64,000 nucleotides of DNA from Brevibacillus fluminis. Its GTDB lineage: Bacteria > Bacillota > Bacilli > Brevibacillales > Brevibacillaceae. The notes beneath the pieces were generated by a model that had not been told where the DNA came from, did no database searches, and saw nothing but the letters and a program-made list of their open reading frames with translations. Within the stretch, counting starts at the first letter, position 1, and the number at the start of each line of letters is the position of its first letter. This document shows positions 16,920 to 24,814 of this stretch, piece by piece. The DNA lies in contig NZ_RHHQ01000003.1 in assembly GCF_003710825.1 (NCBI RefSeq), positions 248,001-312,000 of the forward strand. Reading direction: 5' to 3'. The position numbers and the translations under genes are program-made.

Positions 16920-17439
16920 CTATGTAAGTGTTTTTACTATTTCAAGTTCTTCATTCCATAGATTAATTGGTTTGCCTAAAACCTTAATATACAAGCTCGG
17001 ATGAAAAGTAATAATGTCTAAATCTATATATTCTCTGTCGAACTTACTCATGGTTTTCACTTTGGCGATATCATACGGCCCAGGCCCTTCGGGAATACAT
17101 TCCCGAGTATTATTTAGATCAATATTTACTTCCTAGAAAGATAATAAACTTTCGATGATTACTTCACCGATGACTTGAGGTTTTTCATCATAAGGAAAAG
17201 ATATTGCAACTCCTCGTCCAATTCTTGCTCCAACATTAGCTACTCTTCCCTGAGGAGAAACTATAATCTGATCATGAACTTTTGAATTATTAGCTGATAG
17301 TTCCATATCGAATTTAGTTCTGAGATTGTTTAGTCGTAAATATAATGAAAGATGTTCAGATTACCCTTGAATAATTGGGTTGTCTTGTTCGGTGCTTTTA
17401 GATTTAAAGAGATTAAAAAAGCTTTTCAAAGATGTTCAC
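16920..17439 (-). pseudogene. decayed cassette gene (unknown family)
   Basis: From a GTG at 17439 (GAGG directly upstream) the frame breaks after NIFEKLF at a run of six T. With one base removed it runs on with only two stops to a TAG at 16920. Readable blocks are FNLFKSKSTEQDNPIIQG, then DMELSANNSKVHDQIIVSPQ, GRVANVGARIGRGVAISFPY, and finally YIDLDIITFHPSLYIKVLG. The whole is about 173 codons with one frameshift and two stops. No family recognised; size and composition resemble the neighbouring cassette genes. It lies between two junction repeats and just inside a transposon right end. Confidence 0.65.
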
Positions 17440-17524
17440 CTCAATATTTTCGGCAGATTCGCATAACATCTATTTTACGAACTTCTTAAAAAGTCACATA
17501 CATAAAGTTTTCGGAAGTGATTGT

Positions 17525-17615
17525 ACTATCCTCCCCCATAGCTTAACAAGGCTGTCCGATCAAGCGGCAGCCTCGTGATGGTTAAAATAGAACTAACGTA
17601 TCCGTCGTAATGAAG
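17525..17615 (-). repeat. cassette junction repeat
   Basis: The left flank is ACTATCCTCCCCCATAGCTT, the hairpin AGGCTGTC...GGCAGCCT, and the right flank AGAACTAACGTATCCGTCGT, a diverged form of the usual GAACTATCGATCCCGTTAGC. It lies 30 bases left of the transposon right end at 17646-17691, as expected for the last junction of an element. Confidence 0.65.
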
Positions 17616-17645
17616 CCCCGCCACACCTTAGTTTAACTTAGCCAC

Positions 17646-17691
17646 AGTCTATAACTTTATTATCCAGTCTACTTTAGTATATTGTGCAACA
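17646..17691 (+). repeat. Tn7-like transposon right end (two subterminal repeats)
   Basis: Two abutting copies of the 20-base end repeat (AGTCTATAACTTTATTATCC, then AGTCTACTTTAGTATATTGT), finishing GCAACA at 17691. The last unit is one base shorter than in the other three right ends, and a third inner unit is too diverged to call. The five bases after it are GATCA. I could not find a matching left end preceded by GATCA, so this element has probably lost its left part. Confidence 0.65.
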
Positions 17692-17793
17692 GATCATACC
17701 TGCCCGTGGAGTTCGACAACCTGTGGAACCTAATGGTTTCTTTTTTTGTTCCGATCCCCTTTGCTATAATGATTCAAAAGGAGCGTGAATTAA

Positions 17794-18012
17794 TTGGATA
17801 AATCGTTCTATTACTCAGTTGACCGATCTTTAGTTGGTCAATATCGAAGTATGCTAGAACTAATGAAGATACCTTATGTCGTCGAGACGCCTGTTGCATT
17901 ATTGAAGGATGGTGCCAATCAAGTGGTCATCGTTTTTCCTAACATGCCTGTAAAGCTTTATGGTATGGTGCGGAAACTTTTCAAAAAGGACGGACTACCA
18001 TACCATAAATAA
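17794..18012 (+). CDS. small conserved-looking hypothetical protein (72 aa)
   Basis: A 72-residue alpha/beta-looking protein (MDKSFYYSVDRSLVGQYRSMLELMKIPY..., ending FKKDGLPYHK) with no membrane segment. The start is a TTG at 17794 with AAAAGGAG about ten bases upstream, and TATAAT lies at 17765-17770 as a likely -10 box. The pattern of one strand, helix and strand with a sequence about alternative ligands (IPYVVETP...NQVVIVFPNMPV) recalls DUF2007-like signalling proteins, but this is a weak resemblance. It lies between two transposon ends on what appears to be ordinary chromosome. Confidence 0.6.
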   Translation: MDKSFYYSVDRSLVGQYRSMLELMKIPYVVETPVALLKDGANQVVIVFPNMPVKLYGMVRKLFKKDGLPYHK

Positions 18013-18321
18013 CTTTACTTCCTTCCGTTCCACGATGGAAGCCTGCTAGATGACCGCCTTCTCGATTATGCAGCGCCGTCTCCACGGTTTATCTGCCTTG
18101 GACTTAACCACTGTTATAGCTCTGGCCCCCTTTGGAGAGAGGTAGTGCTTACGCTCCCCTTGGCGCATCTGTGTCGTTCACCAATCAGCTTTTTGTATTT
18201 CGTCCAGCCTGTTCATTTAAAAATACACTCGTTTAAAGTTTCTTATTAATGTTGTTATGTGTACTGTTTTTATATATGTATTTAGGTAGTGTTGATATTT
18301 CTTGTTGATTTTTTCGTTAAA
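18013..18321. other. intergenic region left of a complete transposon
   Basis: About 300 bases after the 72-residue gene. Apart from an imperfect inverted repeat just past the stop codon (TTCCGTTCC...GGAAGC), I see nothing. It ends in the TTAAA target duplication at 18317-18321. Confidence 0.5.
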
Positions 18322-18470
18322 TGTTCAGAGAAAATATAGTAGTAGACTGATGTTGTTGATTTGATGCTATTTCTGTTAAGAAAGCTCTTTACCTTTGTAA
18401 AAAAGGAATTAGACTATTTAATCCTTCAATACAAAAAGGCCAGTCAAACACGAAAATAAAGTGTTAGACT
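18322..18470 (-). repeat. transposon left end with three spaced repeats
   Basis: Three inverted copies of the 20-base end repeat (consensus AATAATAAAGTATTAGACT) with AGAC cores at 18344, 18411 and 18466, spacings of 67 and 55. The left end at 27689 has the same layout (spacings 68 and 55). Overlapping the last unit is an inverted repeat, GGCCAGTC...GACTGGC (18438-18474), with T-rich flanks on both strands; it may also terminate the gene at 18549-19232. Confidence 0.75.
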
Positions 18471-18548
18471 GGCTTATTTTTATTGAACTATCGAACCCGT
18501 TAACAGAATAACTTTTCTCTAATAATTTTATATTACTATATTACCAAA

Positions 18549-19232
18549 CTAAAGCCAAATAACATTGTTTCCGTCTATTTCCATCTCGATTGACCTATTT
18601 ATAACCAGTACTTCGTCTTCTCCTATAAAATTTTCTATAGGGAAATGAAAAGGGTGGGTAATAATATCGTCAACGGGTATATCCCTTATTAATTTAATTC
18701 GGTGTTTCCATGTTTGTTGTCCACTCCAATCATTATTTCCAATTTTATCACAATGTGATGTAATAATATTGGGCCTGTATTTGTATGATAGTTTTCCTTC
18801 CCCTTGTATATTAAAAATATCTGCTTCATGGTTAGGTGCCAATCTTTCCAATGTTAATTGATTTTTTTGTTGGTTTAATATCACTGTTCTTGTCTCTGTG
18901 GCTATATACCTTAATTCATCTATAGCGTTATTAATATCATCTCGATATGTATTTGCAAATGCATTTATTGCTTGTTCAAAACAATATGTATCTCCATAAA
19001 GCTCACTTCTAGTAATAGAAAAAGCTCCTTTTACTAAATAAGTTAGCAGACGTCTTCCTAACTTATCAATTCCCGAAGACATTTGAAAGTCGCTAATGTC
19101 TAAAGAATAACCAAGACTCGGGGGTGACTTGTGGTAATCTTTAATAAACTTCTTAAATTCAGTTTCCTTCTCACTATATCCACCAATTAAGGCAATCCTT
19201 AGGACGGGTGTTTCTATTCTGTAAGAATTCAT
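18549..19232 (-). CDS. hypothetical cassette protein (227 aa)
   Basis: A soluble 227-residue protein (MNSYRIETPVLRIALIGGYSEKETEF..., ending INRSIEMEIDGNNVIWL). The ATG at 19232 has AAGGAGG nine bases upstream. No family recognised. The segment MSSGIDKLGRRLLTYLVKGAF could be an amphipathic helix region. It is the only cargo gene of the 18322-21229 element, oriented toward the left end like all cassette genes in the larger element. A half junction repeat (TTGAACTATCGAACCCGTTA, 18484-18503) follows its stop codon. Confidence 0.65.
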   Translation of the reverse strand: MNSYRIETPVLRIALIGGYSEKETEFKKFIKDYHKSPPSLGYSLDISDFQMSSGIDKLGRRLLTYLVKGAFSITRSELYGDTYCFEQAINAFANTYRDDINNAIDELRYIATETRTVILNQQKNQLTLERLAPNHEADIFNIQGEGKLSYKYRPNIITSHCDKIGNNDWSGQQTWKHRIKLIRDIPVDDIITHPFHFPIENFIGEDEVLVINRSIEMEIDGNNVIWL

Positions 19233-19439
19233 TTTTCAAAACCTCCTTATATCATGCTATGGCCCCTGTATTATTTTACATTTATAAGCAATTATCCTTG
19301 TTACAATCTTTGAATTAACTAATCTCCCTCTATGTAGAAAGCAAAATCTCCCGATTTCGTTTGTTTTCTCAAGTTTTCATAGCGTTGTTGGTTTCTAATC
19401 ATTTGAATACTGGAATAAGGCTGTATTTAAGGTTAATTT

Positions 19440-19733
19440 TGGAGCCGAGGAGAAAAAACGAATCATAGTTACCTAACCACTTATATCCATAATGTGGATT
19501 ACTAGTTCAATTATGGTCGCACTGGTGGATGTCCACATTTCTCATGGAGGTCAACCCTCCCAAATCTCACAGAGTCCTCGCTCCTAAATTCCTTCGTCCA
19601 ACCTTTCCATGAGGTGGATGTCAGTCATGCTGCCCGACAGGATCCTTTTGCCCGTAGTATAGTTGCTTTACTGACTAATCCGTGCTTCAAATGTTGTCAC
19701 CTATTGCTTCGCTTTGAGAATTCAAAAGACAAT
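19440..19733 (-). ncRNA. candidate IS110-family non-coding (bridge RNA) region
   Basis: About 300 bases downstream of the IS110 transposase stop codon contain no open frame but several local hairpins, for example GTGGA/TCCAC and TGGAGG/CCTCCC around 19525-19562. In IS110 elements with a long 3' non-coding end (the IS1111 subgroup), this is where the guide (bridge) RNA is encoded. The assignment rests only on position and structure-rich sequence. The upstream non-coding part (21021-21120) is much shorter. Confidence 0.3.
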
Positions 19734-21020
19734 CTAAGCTGCTTTCGGAAGTCCTACCATATGGGGAATGTCCCTTAACATACGTTCTTCACTGAATTCA
19801 CATTGCTTCTTACCAATCGCAAACAAAATTCTTATCAGCTTATTACATATTGCAATGAGGGACTGCATTTTCTTCAAAGGATTATCTGAGCGTTTTGTAA
19901 AATACTGATGTAAAGCTTTAAAGGCACTGTTCTTAGCGACCAAAGGCATGGCAACTCGAAAGAGGAGGGCTCGAAGCGTCTTTCTCCCTCTCTTTGTAAT
20001 TTTGGTTTGTCCTTTGTGCTTTCCAGATGTATTCTCCCTCAGACTCAGTCCAGCTAATTTGATGATCTGTCGAGGATGAGAATAGTTACTGAGGTCTCCT
20101 ACCTCTGAAAAAAAGCCTGCAACCGTATCTTTTCCGATACCTGTGATGGCTAACATTTGTTCAACACCTGGAATCTGTTTGAGTAAATCGTCTATATTAG
20201 ATTCCAGTTCGTCGAACTGTTCATTTATGAGTTCGTACTTATCTATTAACGTGCGTAGCTCTAATTTAGCCATTCCCGAACCCTCACGAATGTCAATCGA
20301 ATGACTGGCTGCATCCTTGAGTTCAGTTATTTTACTGAGTCCAACCGCACGTGTAACGGCTTTTCTGAGATGAATTAAGATCTCTTGGTCAGTGAGTTTG
20401 CTTAATTCATGTGGTAATAAATTTAGCTTTAAGAGCTGTAATGCCGATTTTCCTTCCCAGTCTTTGAATACGGTTAGAAACTCAGGGAAGAAGCGATCTA
20501 GCCAGTTGTGGATTTGTCCTTGAACGGCTTGTAAGTCAACTGATAAAAGATCACGTATTTTTCTCGCAACACGAAGTTCTGCATACACTCCTTGCGGAAT
20601 ATTAGGTACAGCGTATCTCCCATCTTTGACTAACTGCGCAATCACTCTGGCATCCTTCACATCATTTTTGGTAGGTGAATTGTCATCTAACTCCTTGCTT
20701 TTCTTAACGTGCATCGGGTTTACGACGACAAAGTTAATGCGCTGCTCTATAAGAAAGTGAGCTAAATTCAGCCAGTAGTGACCCGTTGGCTCCATTCCTA
20801 CAATCACTTTTTCCATACCTTGTTGATTCATGAGTTGTTGAATCCAATCTAGAAAGTGATTGAAATCTGAATTCGTATTTTCAAAATAAAAAGCTTTTCC
20901 GAACTCCAACCCTCTAAAGTCCTGCGCACGTGCAACGTGTTTGTGCTTAGCAATATCGACACCGATAATTAGCGTTTGTGAAGTGATTTGAGCAATCTTA
21001 TCATTTTGGTTATAATTCAT
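19734..21020 (-). CDS. IS110-family transposase (DEDD recombinase)
   Basis: A 428-residue transposase of full family length. The RuvC-like N-terminal domain shows IIGVDIAKHKHVA (first Asp), VIVGMEPTGHYW (Glu) and NDVKDARVIAQL (Asp pair). The C-terminal transposase-20 part shows ITGIGKDTVAGFFSEVG and LAGLSLRENTSGKHKGQTKITKRGRKTLR, holding the conserved serine. The ATG at 21020 has AGGAGG eight bases upstream. These enzymes integrate circular elements using an element-encoded guide RNA and make no target duplication. The gene appears intact. It sits inside the 18322-21229 element, so it arrived later or is carried by it. Confidence 0.9.
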   Translation of the reverse strand: MNYNQNDKIAQITSQTLIIGVDIAKHKHVARAQDFRGLEFGKAFYFENTNSDFNHFLDWIQQLMNQQGMEKVIVGMEPTGHYWLNLAHFLIEQRINFVVVNPMHVKKSKELDDNSPTKNDVKDARVIAQLVKDGRYAVPNIPQGVYAELRVARKIRDLLSVDLQAVQGQIHNWLDRFFPEFLTVFKDWEGKSALQLLKLNLLPHELSKLTDQEILIHLRKAVTRAVGLSKITELKDAASHSIDIREGSGMAKLELRTLIDKYELINEQFDELESNIDDLLKQIPGVEQMLAITGIGKDTVAGFFSEVGDLSNYSHPRQIIKLAGLSLRENTSGKHKGQTKITKRGRKTLRALLFRVAMPLVAKNSAFKALHQYFTKRSDNPLKKMQSLIAICNKLIRILFAIGKKQCEFSEERMLRDIPHMVGLPKAA

Positions 21021-21162
21021 TTTGCAGCCTCCTAGTATTTAAGTTCGTCCTTTTTGCTGGCCAGCTCAGGACAACACTTATGATACTAAGAGGCCCTTTT
21101 TATGTTCAAACTTCATTTCTCTTCATTACAGGAATGCTGCCCTTTAGCGTAACGACCCTGCG

Positions 21163-21229
21163 AGTCTACAACTTTATTTTTCGGTCTAATACTTTATTTT
21201 ACAGTCTACATTTTTATTTTTACGGAACA
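21163..21229 (+). repeat. transposon right end (three abutting repeats)
   Basis: Units of 20, 20 and 27 bases begin AGTCTACAACTTTATTTTTC, GGTCTAATACTTTATTTTAC and AGTCTACATTTTTATTTTTA, then CGGAACA. The total is 67 bases, exactly as at 33385-33451 and 36830-36896. Immediately inside it lies a left half of a junction repeat (ATGCTGCCCTTTAGCGTAAC). Confidence 0.8.
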
Positions 21230-21239
21230 TTAAAATGGA

Positions 21240-21263
21240 GAACCACTTCAAACTAGGTGGTTC
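21240..21263. terminator. terminator-like hairpin beside a transposon insertion
   Basis: GAACCAC, then a 9-base loop, then GGTGGTTC. It lies directly at the 3' end of the SMI1-like gene (stop at 21264) and 10 bases from the transposon's right terminus, inside which the T-run would normally fall. It would act on the minus strand. Confidence 0.55.
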
Positions 21264-21752
21264 TTACAGTATTTTATTTTTTTCTACATATTCTTCTGCT
21301 TCATATCCATCAACAGGGAAGTCATGAACTGTAATATGATAATAGTAAAATTCCCCGATGGAGCAGTTTAAGTTAATGTGAATATCACGTGGGTTTACTA
21401 ATTCATCTTCCCATAACTCATCATGAAATACATAGCCTACTTTTAAGTTCTCTACGTCCAGCACAACAAAGTCTCCATTAAGCCCTGAACCAATAATAAG
21501 TAACCTCGCATCCATACACCTTCTATTTTGTTCATATAAATTGTTATCAGGCATCTCATTAACTTTATCGAAATACACATTGTTAAATCTTACATTCTGT
21601 TCAAACGAAAACTTCTCCAAGAAATTAACTAATTGATTCGGAATCTCATATTCCTCAAAGAAAGAGAGTGTTTTTCCTGATATTCTCTCCTTTTCCAAAT
21701 TTCTTTCTGGGTAAACCACCAACAATGCTTTTTCAAGAAGAACTATGTCCAT
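21264..21752 (-). CDS. SMI1/KNR4 (SUKH)-like protein
   Basis: A 162-residue protein whose layout fits the SUKH superfamily: an N-terminal helix, YEIPNQLVNFLEKF, then LLIIGSGLNGDFVVLDVENLKVGYVFHDELWEDE (about 105-138), the usual position of the conserved GxG...D and strand pairs. SUKH proteins are common immunity proteins against contact-dependent toxins, but no toxin gene is nearby. I choose the ATG at 21752 because GGAGG lies nine bases before it; two codons upstream a TTG is too close to that site. It stands alone. Confidence 0.6.
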   Translation of the reverse strand: MDIVLLEKALLVVYPERNLEKERISGKTLSFFEEYEIPNQLVNFLEKFSFEQNVRFNNVYFDKVNEMPDNNLYEQNRRCMDARLLIIGSGLNGDFVVLDVENLKVGYVFHDELWEDELVNPRDIHINLNCSIGEFYYYHITVHDFPVDGYEAEEYVEKNKIL

Positions 21753-22053
21753 GAACAAGAACCTCCAAATTTACCTTACCTCAGTGCATACGGAAAATAA
21801 GTATAGTATCAACAACCCGAAAAAATCTGGATGCATACATATCGGACAGCATATTGAACAGAAAGAGTGACTGATGTTTAGAAAGATATTAATAGGGTCA
21901 GGTTGCTTTGTAGAGCAGGGGTAGAACTTTGGATAGTTTGGTGTTTGTTTGAAAAGGCCTCTATAATCACCCCGATGATATTTCATATGGTTTGGTTTGA
22001 TTTGAATAATCTTAACTCCCTTTATTCCCAATATTTGAAATTTCATCGTCGCG

Positions 22054-22218
22054 TTATACTTCCCTCATCAACCACCTCTCAATTGTTTCCTTATGGAATA
22101 ATATTCTCCTTCTAATCCTTACATGTGGAATTTGATTTTCACGCACCATTGCATAGATAGAATCTGTTGAAACCCCTATTTGTTCCGAAAGTTCGTTGAC
22201 AGTTATCATTATTTTCAT
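22054..22218 (-). CDS. excisionase-like helix-turn-helix protein
   Basis: A 54-residue protein (MKIMITVNELSEQIGVSTDS..., then IPHVRIRRRILFHKETIERWL). This is the winged HTH_17/Xis pattern: a recognition helix, an IPHxRIxRRI wing and a final xxWL helix. I choose the ATG at 22218 because GGAGGAG lies five to six bases upstream; the longer frame has no site. It lies next to the recombinase trio and divergent from it, so it is a good candidate for the directionality factor or regulator of that element. Confidence 0.75.
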   Translation of the reverse strand: MKIMITVNELSEQIGVSTDSIYAMVRENQIPHVRIRRRILFHKETIERWLMREV

Positions 22219-22243
22219 TCGATCTCCTCCAAATAAAAGAAAT

Positions 22244-22267
22244 CCTCTTAACAACAATGTTAAGAGG
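22244..22267 (-). terminator. terminator hairpin after the 260-aa gene
   Basis: A perfect 10-bp inverted repeat, CCTCTTAACA / TGTTAAGAGG, with a 4-base loop. On the minus strand it is followed by ATTTCTTTTATTT. It lies between the stop of the 260-residue gene (22288) and the start of the excisionase-like gene. Confidence 0.65.
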
Positions 22268-22287
22268 TTCTCCTTAATTTCGCTCTA

Positions 22288-23070
22288 TTATTTGGAGCCA
22301 CTATAAATAGTGGTTAATTTGAAACAAGGTCTCCCTCCAAATTGACTCTTGATAAAGCTGATCAGCTCCCCCTGTTCCGCCCCACTTATAAAAACGTAAA
22401 ACATATGACCTATCACAAAGGATGGAAGCTCAAGAAAATACCAATTCTGTCTTATTGATAAAAGTACACTACTAATACTATCGAACGTTCCTTTACTAGG
22501 ATTCATTAAGTCCACAACAACAATTCCTGCTTTTTTCTCAATTCTTAAATACACGTCACCTTGACCCTTCATTGTTAAAATATATCCGTTAATGGACCAG
22601 GCTTCATCCTCTTTTACTGTGGCAATCTGAGTTAATTCCTTACTAGTTATCGTGCATTCACCCAAATGATCGAAGACATGGAAATCCCACTGACTACTGA
22701 TATGAACCGCATTTGCTATTGAATAAGTTGATCGATGAACAATAGCGTACCGCGCTAACAAATTTGGATCAAATCTTCGATTAGTGTCCCTCAGCAAGTC
22801 AGTTGCGGTAGTGGTTCCGGATTTAAATAGATATTCTAATTGAGTTGCATTCATTCCCATTGACTCACTTAAAGCTTTTCTTCTATATCCTGGCGTTTTA
22901 AAAGTGCGCAAGTACTGAAAAGCTAAAGCAGAATTCTTGAAAATATCTTTTGTTTCTGGCCATGAGAGTTTCTTCGAGTTAGTTGGGTGTTTCTTTACAT
23001 AATACTCTTCAGATATCTTATCTTTCATGAAGAGATACGCGTAATCATTCAATGATTTTGGATTGTCCAT
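22288..23070 (-). CDS. hypothetical protein beside recombinase trio (260 aa)
   Basis: A soluble 260-residue protein (MDNPKSLNDYAYLFMKDKIS..., with GYRRKALSESMGMNATQLEYLFKSGTTT at about 61-88). The latter could be a helix-turn-helix-like segment. The C-terminal half is beta-rich. No family recognised. It is divergent from the first recombinase gene with a 172-base shared promoter region, and upstream of the excisionase-like gene on the same strand, so it is probably part of the recombinase element, perhaps as regulator. A CCACTAT(AA)ATAGTGG palindrome (22298-22313) lies within its last codons. Confidence 0.6.
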   Translation of the reverse strand: MDNPKSLNDYAYLFMKDKISEEYYVKKHPTNSKKLSWPETKDIFKNSALAFQYLRTFKTPGYRRKALSESMGMNATQLEYLFKSGTTTATDLLRDTNRRFDPNLLARYAIVHRSTYSIANAVHISSQWDFHVFDHLGECTITSKELTQIATVKEDEAWSINGYILTMKGQGDVYLRIEKKAGIVVVDLMNPSKGTFDSISSVLLSIRQNWYFLELPSFVIGHMFYVFISGAEQGELISFIKSQFGGRPCFKLTTIYSGSK

Positions 23071-23242
23071 TTGGAATCACCAAAATCAGAATAAATAATT
23101 CCACTTCATTTATCATTGAAGCACTATAAACAGTGCTTTCTTATTTCTGTACACTCTGTTATTACCCGTAAAAACATTACTACATAACAACCTATCCACT
23201 ATTTATGGGGTTTAGCACTATATCAAGGTCAAAAAGATCACA
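23071..23242. promoter_or_regulatory. divergent promoter region with palindromes
   Basis: Between the 260-residue gene and the first recombinase gene. It contains AAGCACT-ATAAAC-AGTGCTT (23119-23138, 7-bp arms) and CCACTATTTATGG (from about 23197), which is nearly the reverse complement of the palindrome at 22298-22313. These related sites could be operators for the excisionase-like protein or recombinase binding sites. I cannot place promoter boxes with confidence. Confidence 0.4.
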
Positions 23243-24814
23243 ATGCTTATCAAAAAATACAACCATAAAACCCCACGTCCTTTCAAGAATGTTGGCAGAT
23301 GGTTAAGTCAGGAGAGTGTATTTGAGATGGATATTACAGATGGCTTGAAAGATCAAGACAAGTTTGCATCAATTACTTCCCCGGATCTTTGGAATGGGAC
23401 GAAATTATTTTCGTGGAATGCTCCTTCTACGAAAGAACTTTCGCAAGAACGATTGGAAATTCAAGCTTTTGACTATAATGATATTCAACAGATCACGTTT
23501 GAAAAGGTGTTGGAATTGATGAGTTCCCTTCACGCTATCTCGTTTGAAGATCAGACACATATTGGCTCCTTAGGTATTAATCTCTGGATCTTAGAAAATG
23601 TCGTTTATCCTAAAATCGAATCAAAAATCATTCGTAAATATTTGTCTTCCAAGAAACACAACGAACCATATTATTTTTTCACTATTTGTGTGACTGTCGT
23701 AGATTTCATAAATTACTGTAAACAATCCACCCAAATAGAATGCGAAGCCATTCCTCCAGAGTTCTTTTCTTCATATATAAAAGATCGAGACATTTCAGAA
23801 AATCAGGCTAAGAAATTACGCGATCTTTATAAAAGGTGTTTTCCTTTTCAACCACCAATACATCTCAAAGGGAAAGTAAAAAAACGAATGGAAGAACAAT
23901 TACACCCATTAGTAAAAAAATATCTCGACCACCTCGCCCATCTTGGAGACATGCAAGCTGCAATTAAAAGGACTGCAAACTTTCTAAAGATGTTTCTTGA
24001 GTATCTGTGTACAGTATATGTGCAATTTCAGAAATATGAGTCCCATTACGTTCCACTATATCAAGTCTGTCAAGAGCATCTTGAAGAGTATCGAACCGTA
24101 CTACTCCGAAAGGTGAAAAACAAAGATTTCGATATCGTACACGCAAGCATCATATATTACATCACTCGGGCTTTTTTTGCTTATCTGTTTCAAAAGAAGT
24201 TGATCTCTAAGGATATTACAATTGGAACATCTCCCATTCGTACAAATAAAAAATATCATTACAGGGAGATTCCAACCGATGCGGAACTTTCCACTTTTTT
24301 CAATCTGTTGTGCATCTATTCAGATCAACCTGAACACTTTCAACTTGCCTTTGGTCTTATGCTTTACCTTGGATTACGTCCCATGGAAGTTTGTCAACTC
24401 TCTTGGAATGACGTAAATCTTGAAACAAGATCGTTGATTGTGGAGGGTAAATCGAAAAAGTCCCATCAACTCCCCATTCCTGATGAAATATATACCTTAT
24501 TTCAAAAAGTAATTAAGGTTAGCCATCTAGATGGTCGTTATCTCTTCCATTCTAATCCAAGGACGTTTAAATACAAATTATACGGAATATACAAGGTCCT
24601 TTCACTGATGGCAAACTGGAACTATCCTGGTGGGTTATATCTATTCCGTCATACATTTGTCACGAAATTATCAGAACTGGCCTGTCCACCACAGCTATTG
24701 ATGAAACTAGCGAGACATGAAAGACCGGAAACCACTTCTCTTTACATTCACCGTTCGGGAACAGAACTTACGGATGCGATTGATCGATTATCTTATTTTG
24801 AGGAGGAAATGTGA
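23243..24814 (+). CDS. tyrosine recombinase, first of a trio
   Basis: A 523-residue tyrosine recombinase with an unusually long N-terminal region. The catalytic domain (about 345-515) shows GLRPMEVCQLSW (Arg I), VEGKSKKSHQLPIP (Lys), YLFRHTFVTKL (Arg II), KLARHERPETTSLYIH (His/Tyr). The box II His that usually precedes the Arg by three is replaced by Tyr (YLFR). The gene overlaps the second recombinase gene by four bases (ATGA). Three linked recombinases of different lengths recall RIT elements (recombinase in trio) and Tn554 TnpA/TnpB. No substrate sites are proven here. Confidence 0.85.
   Translation: MLIKKYNHKTPRPFKNVGRWLSQESVFEMDITDGLKDQDKFASITSPDLWNGTKLFSWNAPSTKELSQERLEIQAFDYNDIQQITFEKVLELMSSLHAISFEDQTHIGSLGINLWILENVVYPKIESKIIRKYLSSKKHNEPYYFFTICVTVVDFINYCKQSTQIECEAIPPEFFSSYIKDRDISENQAKKLRDLYKRCFPFQPPIHLKGKVKKRMEEQLHPLVKKYLDHLAHLGDMQAAIKRTANFLKMFLEYLCTVYVQFQKYESHYVPLYQVCQEHLEEYRTVLLRKVKNKDFDIVHASIIYYITRAFFAYLFQKKLISKDITIGTSPIRTNKKYHYREIPTDAELSTFFNLLCIYSDQPEHFQLAFGLMLYLGLRPMEVCQLSWNDVNLETRSLIVEGKSKKSHQLPIPDEIYTLFQKVIKVSHLDGRYLFHSNPRTFKYKLYGIYKVLSLMANWNYPGGLYLFRHTFVTKLSELACPPQLLMKLARHERPETTSLYIHRSGTELTDAIDRLSYFEEEM

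Larger units (their letters stand above)
18322..21229. mobile_element. complete Tn7-like non-autonomous element with TTAAA target duplication
   Basis: The left terminus is TGTTCAGAGAAAATATAGT at 18322 and the right terminus is ...TTTTTACGGAACA ending at 21229. The bases TTAAA stand directly outside both ends (18317-18321 and 21230-21234), a perfect 5-bp target duplication. The left end has repeats whose AGAC cores lie at 18344, 18411 and 18466. The right end has three abutting 20-base repeats. Inside are one cassette gene (18549-19232), an IS110-family insertion sequence, and half junction repeats next to each end. No TnsA/TnsB/TnsC-type gene is inside, so movement would need proteins from elsewhere. 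Confidence 0.8.

Noticed and set aside
16758..16961. Plus-strand open frame of 67 codons
   Set aside because: No ribosome binding site, and it overlaps the 3' end of a better supported decayed gene on the other strand.
21771..22046. Minus-strand open frame of 91 codons
   Set aside because: No ribosome binding site, odd composition, and an equally long frame on the opposite strand. The region looks non-coding.
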